Source: JAAYZQ01 sp034428935 | GTDB taxonomy: Bacteria; Chloroflexota; Anaerolineae; JAAYZQ01 | Assembly (NCBI GenBank): GCA_034428935.1 | Contig: DAOUHB010000005.1 | Location: forward strand, 1-5,366 | Direction: 5' to 3' | DNA: 5,366 nt | Made by a program: the position numbers and the translations under genes | Shown: one piece after another, positions 5,082-5,366 of the stretch | Numbering within the stretch: the stretch's first letter is position 1 | Layout: each line of letters begins with the position of its first letter | Notes under the pieces: generated by a model | The model's input: the letters and a program-made list of their open reading frames with translations, nothing else | Database searches by the model: none | What the model was told of the DNA's origin: nothing

Positions 5082-5366
5082 CACAAGACCTCGGTCTTCT
5101 CTGTTAGCCCGATGCCCAGCTCTCGCAGCTCGGCGAGGACGGGCTCATAGATCTCCGGGATGACAGGCACTTGCACACCGGTGAGATTGATCTCGCCTTG
5201 CAGGATCATTCGCACGGCGATGGCTGCCGGCAGCCCCACCGTGCGCGACATGGACGTGTCGCCGTGGGGAATGCCATAGTCGATCATGGTGGACGTGATG
5301 GCCTCGCGGTGGTCCGGGTACTCGGCCACGAACTCGTGCTGCATGATCAGCATATCGCGCTCGCCC
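5081..5366 (-). CDS. Saccharopine dehydrogenase-family oxidoreductase (C-terminal part, truncated by window edge)
   Basis: The last 94 residues of a protein whose frame stays open to the right edge. Visible family marks are GERDMLIMQHEF at the very start of the visible part, HGDTSMSRTVGLPAAIA, then GVQVPVIPEIYEPVLAELRE and the closing GIGLTEK. These match the C-terminal domain of the LYS9-type saccharopine dehydrogenases (glutamate-forming), NAD(P)-dependent enzymes that make or split saccharopine to 2-aminoadipate semialdehyde plus glutamate. The N-terminal Rossmann nucleotide-binding domain is outside the window, so cofactor preference and activity cannot be judged. Many bacterial members are not true saccharopine dehydrogenases; carboxynorspermidine dehydrogenase and lysine 6-dehydrogenase are related. 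Its TGA (5083-5081) overlaps the rocD ATG by one base, so the two proteins are probably made in step. Confidence 0.85.
   Translation of the reverse strand, partial: GERDMLIMQHEFVAEYPDHREAITSTMIDYGIPHGDTSMSRTVGLPAAIAVRMILQGEINLTGVQVPVIPEIYEPVLAELRELGIGLTEKTEVL
5089..5092 (-). promoter_or_regulatory. Ribosome binding site of rocD inside the upstream gene
   Basis: GAGG on the minus strand stands 7 nt before the ATG at 5081 and lies within the last codons of the upstream coding sequence. It selects the ATG at 5081 over the GTG at 5084 and fits translational coupling. Confidence 0.65.

Noticed and set aside
4086..5150. 354-residue plus-strand frame opposite rocD
   Set aside because: Antisense shadow of rocD, which has complete class III aminotransferase signatures on the other strand.

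Overview
The window is a high-GC bacterial chromosome segment with compact gene spacing, sigma70-type promoters (TTGnCn, 17-18 bp, TATnnT) and classical Shine-Dalgarno sites. The protein repertoire (a Tex transcription accessory protein, a RocD-type ornithine aminotransferase coupled to a saccharopine dehydrogenase-family protein, a RimJ/RimL-like GNAT and an IclR regulator) is compatible with Chloroflexota such as Anaerolineae or Caldilineae. That placement is an impression from protein style, not something proven here. No mobile element, tRNA, rRNA or CRISPR array was seen.

Layout: (1) Positions 1-397, minus strand: the N-terminal 132 codons of an IclR-family regulator, running off the left edge. 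It has its own near-consensus promoter at 547-575 and a leader of about 143 nt that begins with an imperfect palindrome and ends with a possible 11-residue upstream ORF. (2) Positions 398-877: a 480-bp divergent intergenic region with no convincing gene, clearly lower in GC than the genes to its right. (3) Positions 878-3031, plus strand: a complete tex gene with its own promoter at 820-849. (4) Positions 3058-3678, minus strand: a GNAT acetyltransferase converging on tex with a 26-nt gap. Its strong extended -10 promoter lies so close to the start codon that the message should be leaderless or nearly so. (5) Positions 3748-3787: a strong intrinsic terminator (12-bp stem plus T7) ending the operon upstream. 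(6) Positions 3879-5081, minus strand: an ornithine aminotransferase (rocD). Its start codon overlaps the stop codon (TGATG) of (7), the C-terminal 94 residues of a saccharopine dehydrogenase-family oxidoreductase running off the right edge.

How they fit together: the saccharopine dehydrogenase-like protein and RocD are translationally coupled. They probably act together in basic amino-acid metabolism (lysine/ornithine carbon to semialdehydes, with glutamate/2-oxoglutarate as the shared partner). Tex and the GNAT look like independent housekeeping units. The IclR gene probably controls something beyond the left edge and possibly itself. No wholly new system is evident. The items most worth checking are the coupled SDH-RocD pair, the near-leaderless GNAT promoter, and the architecture of the iclR control region.
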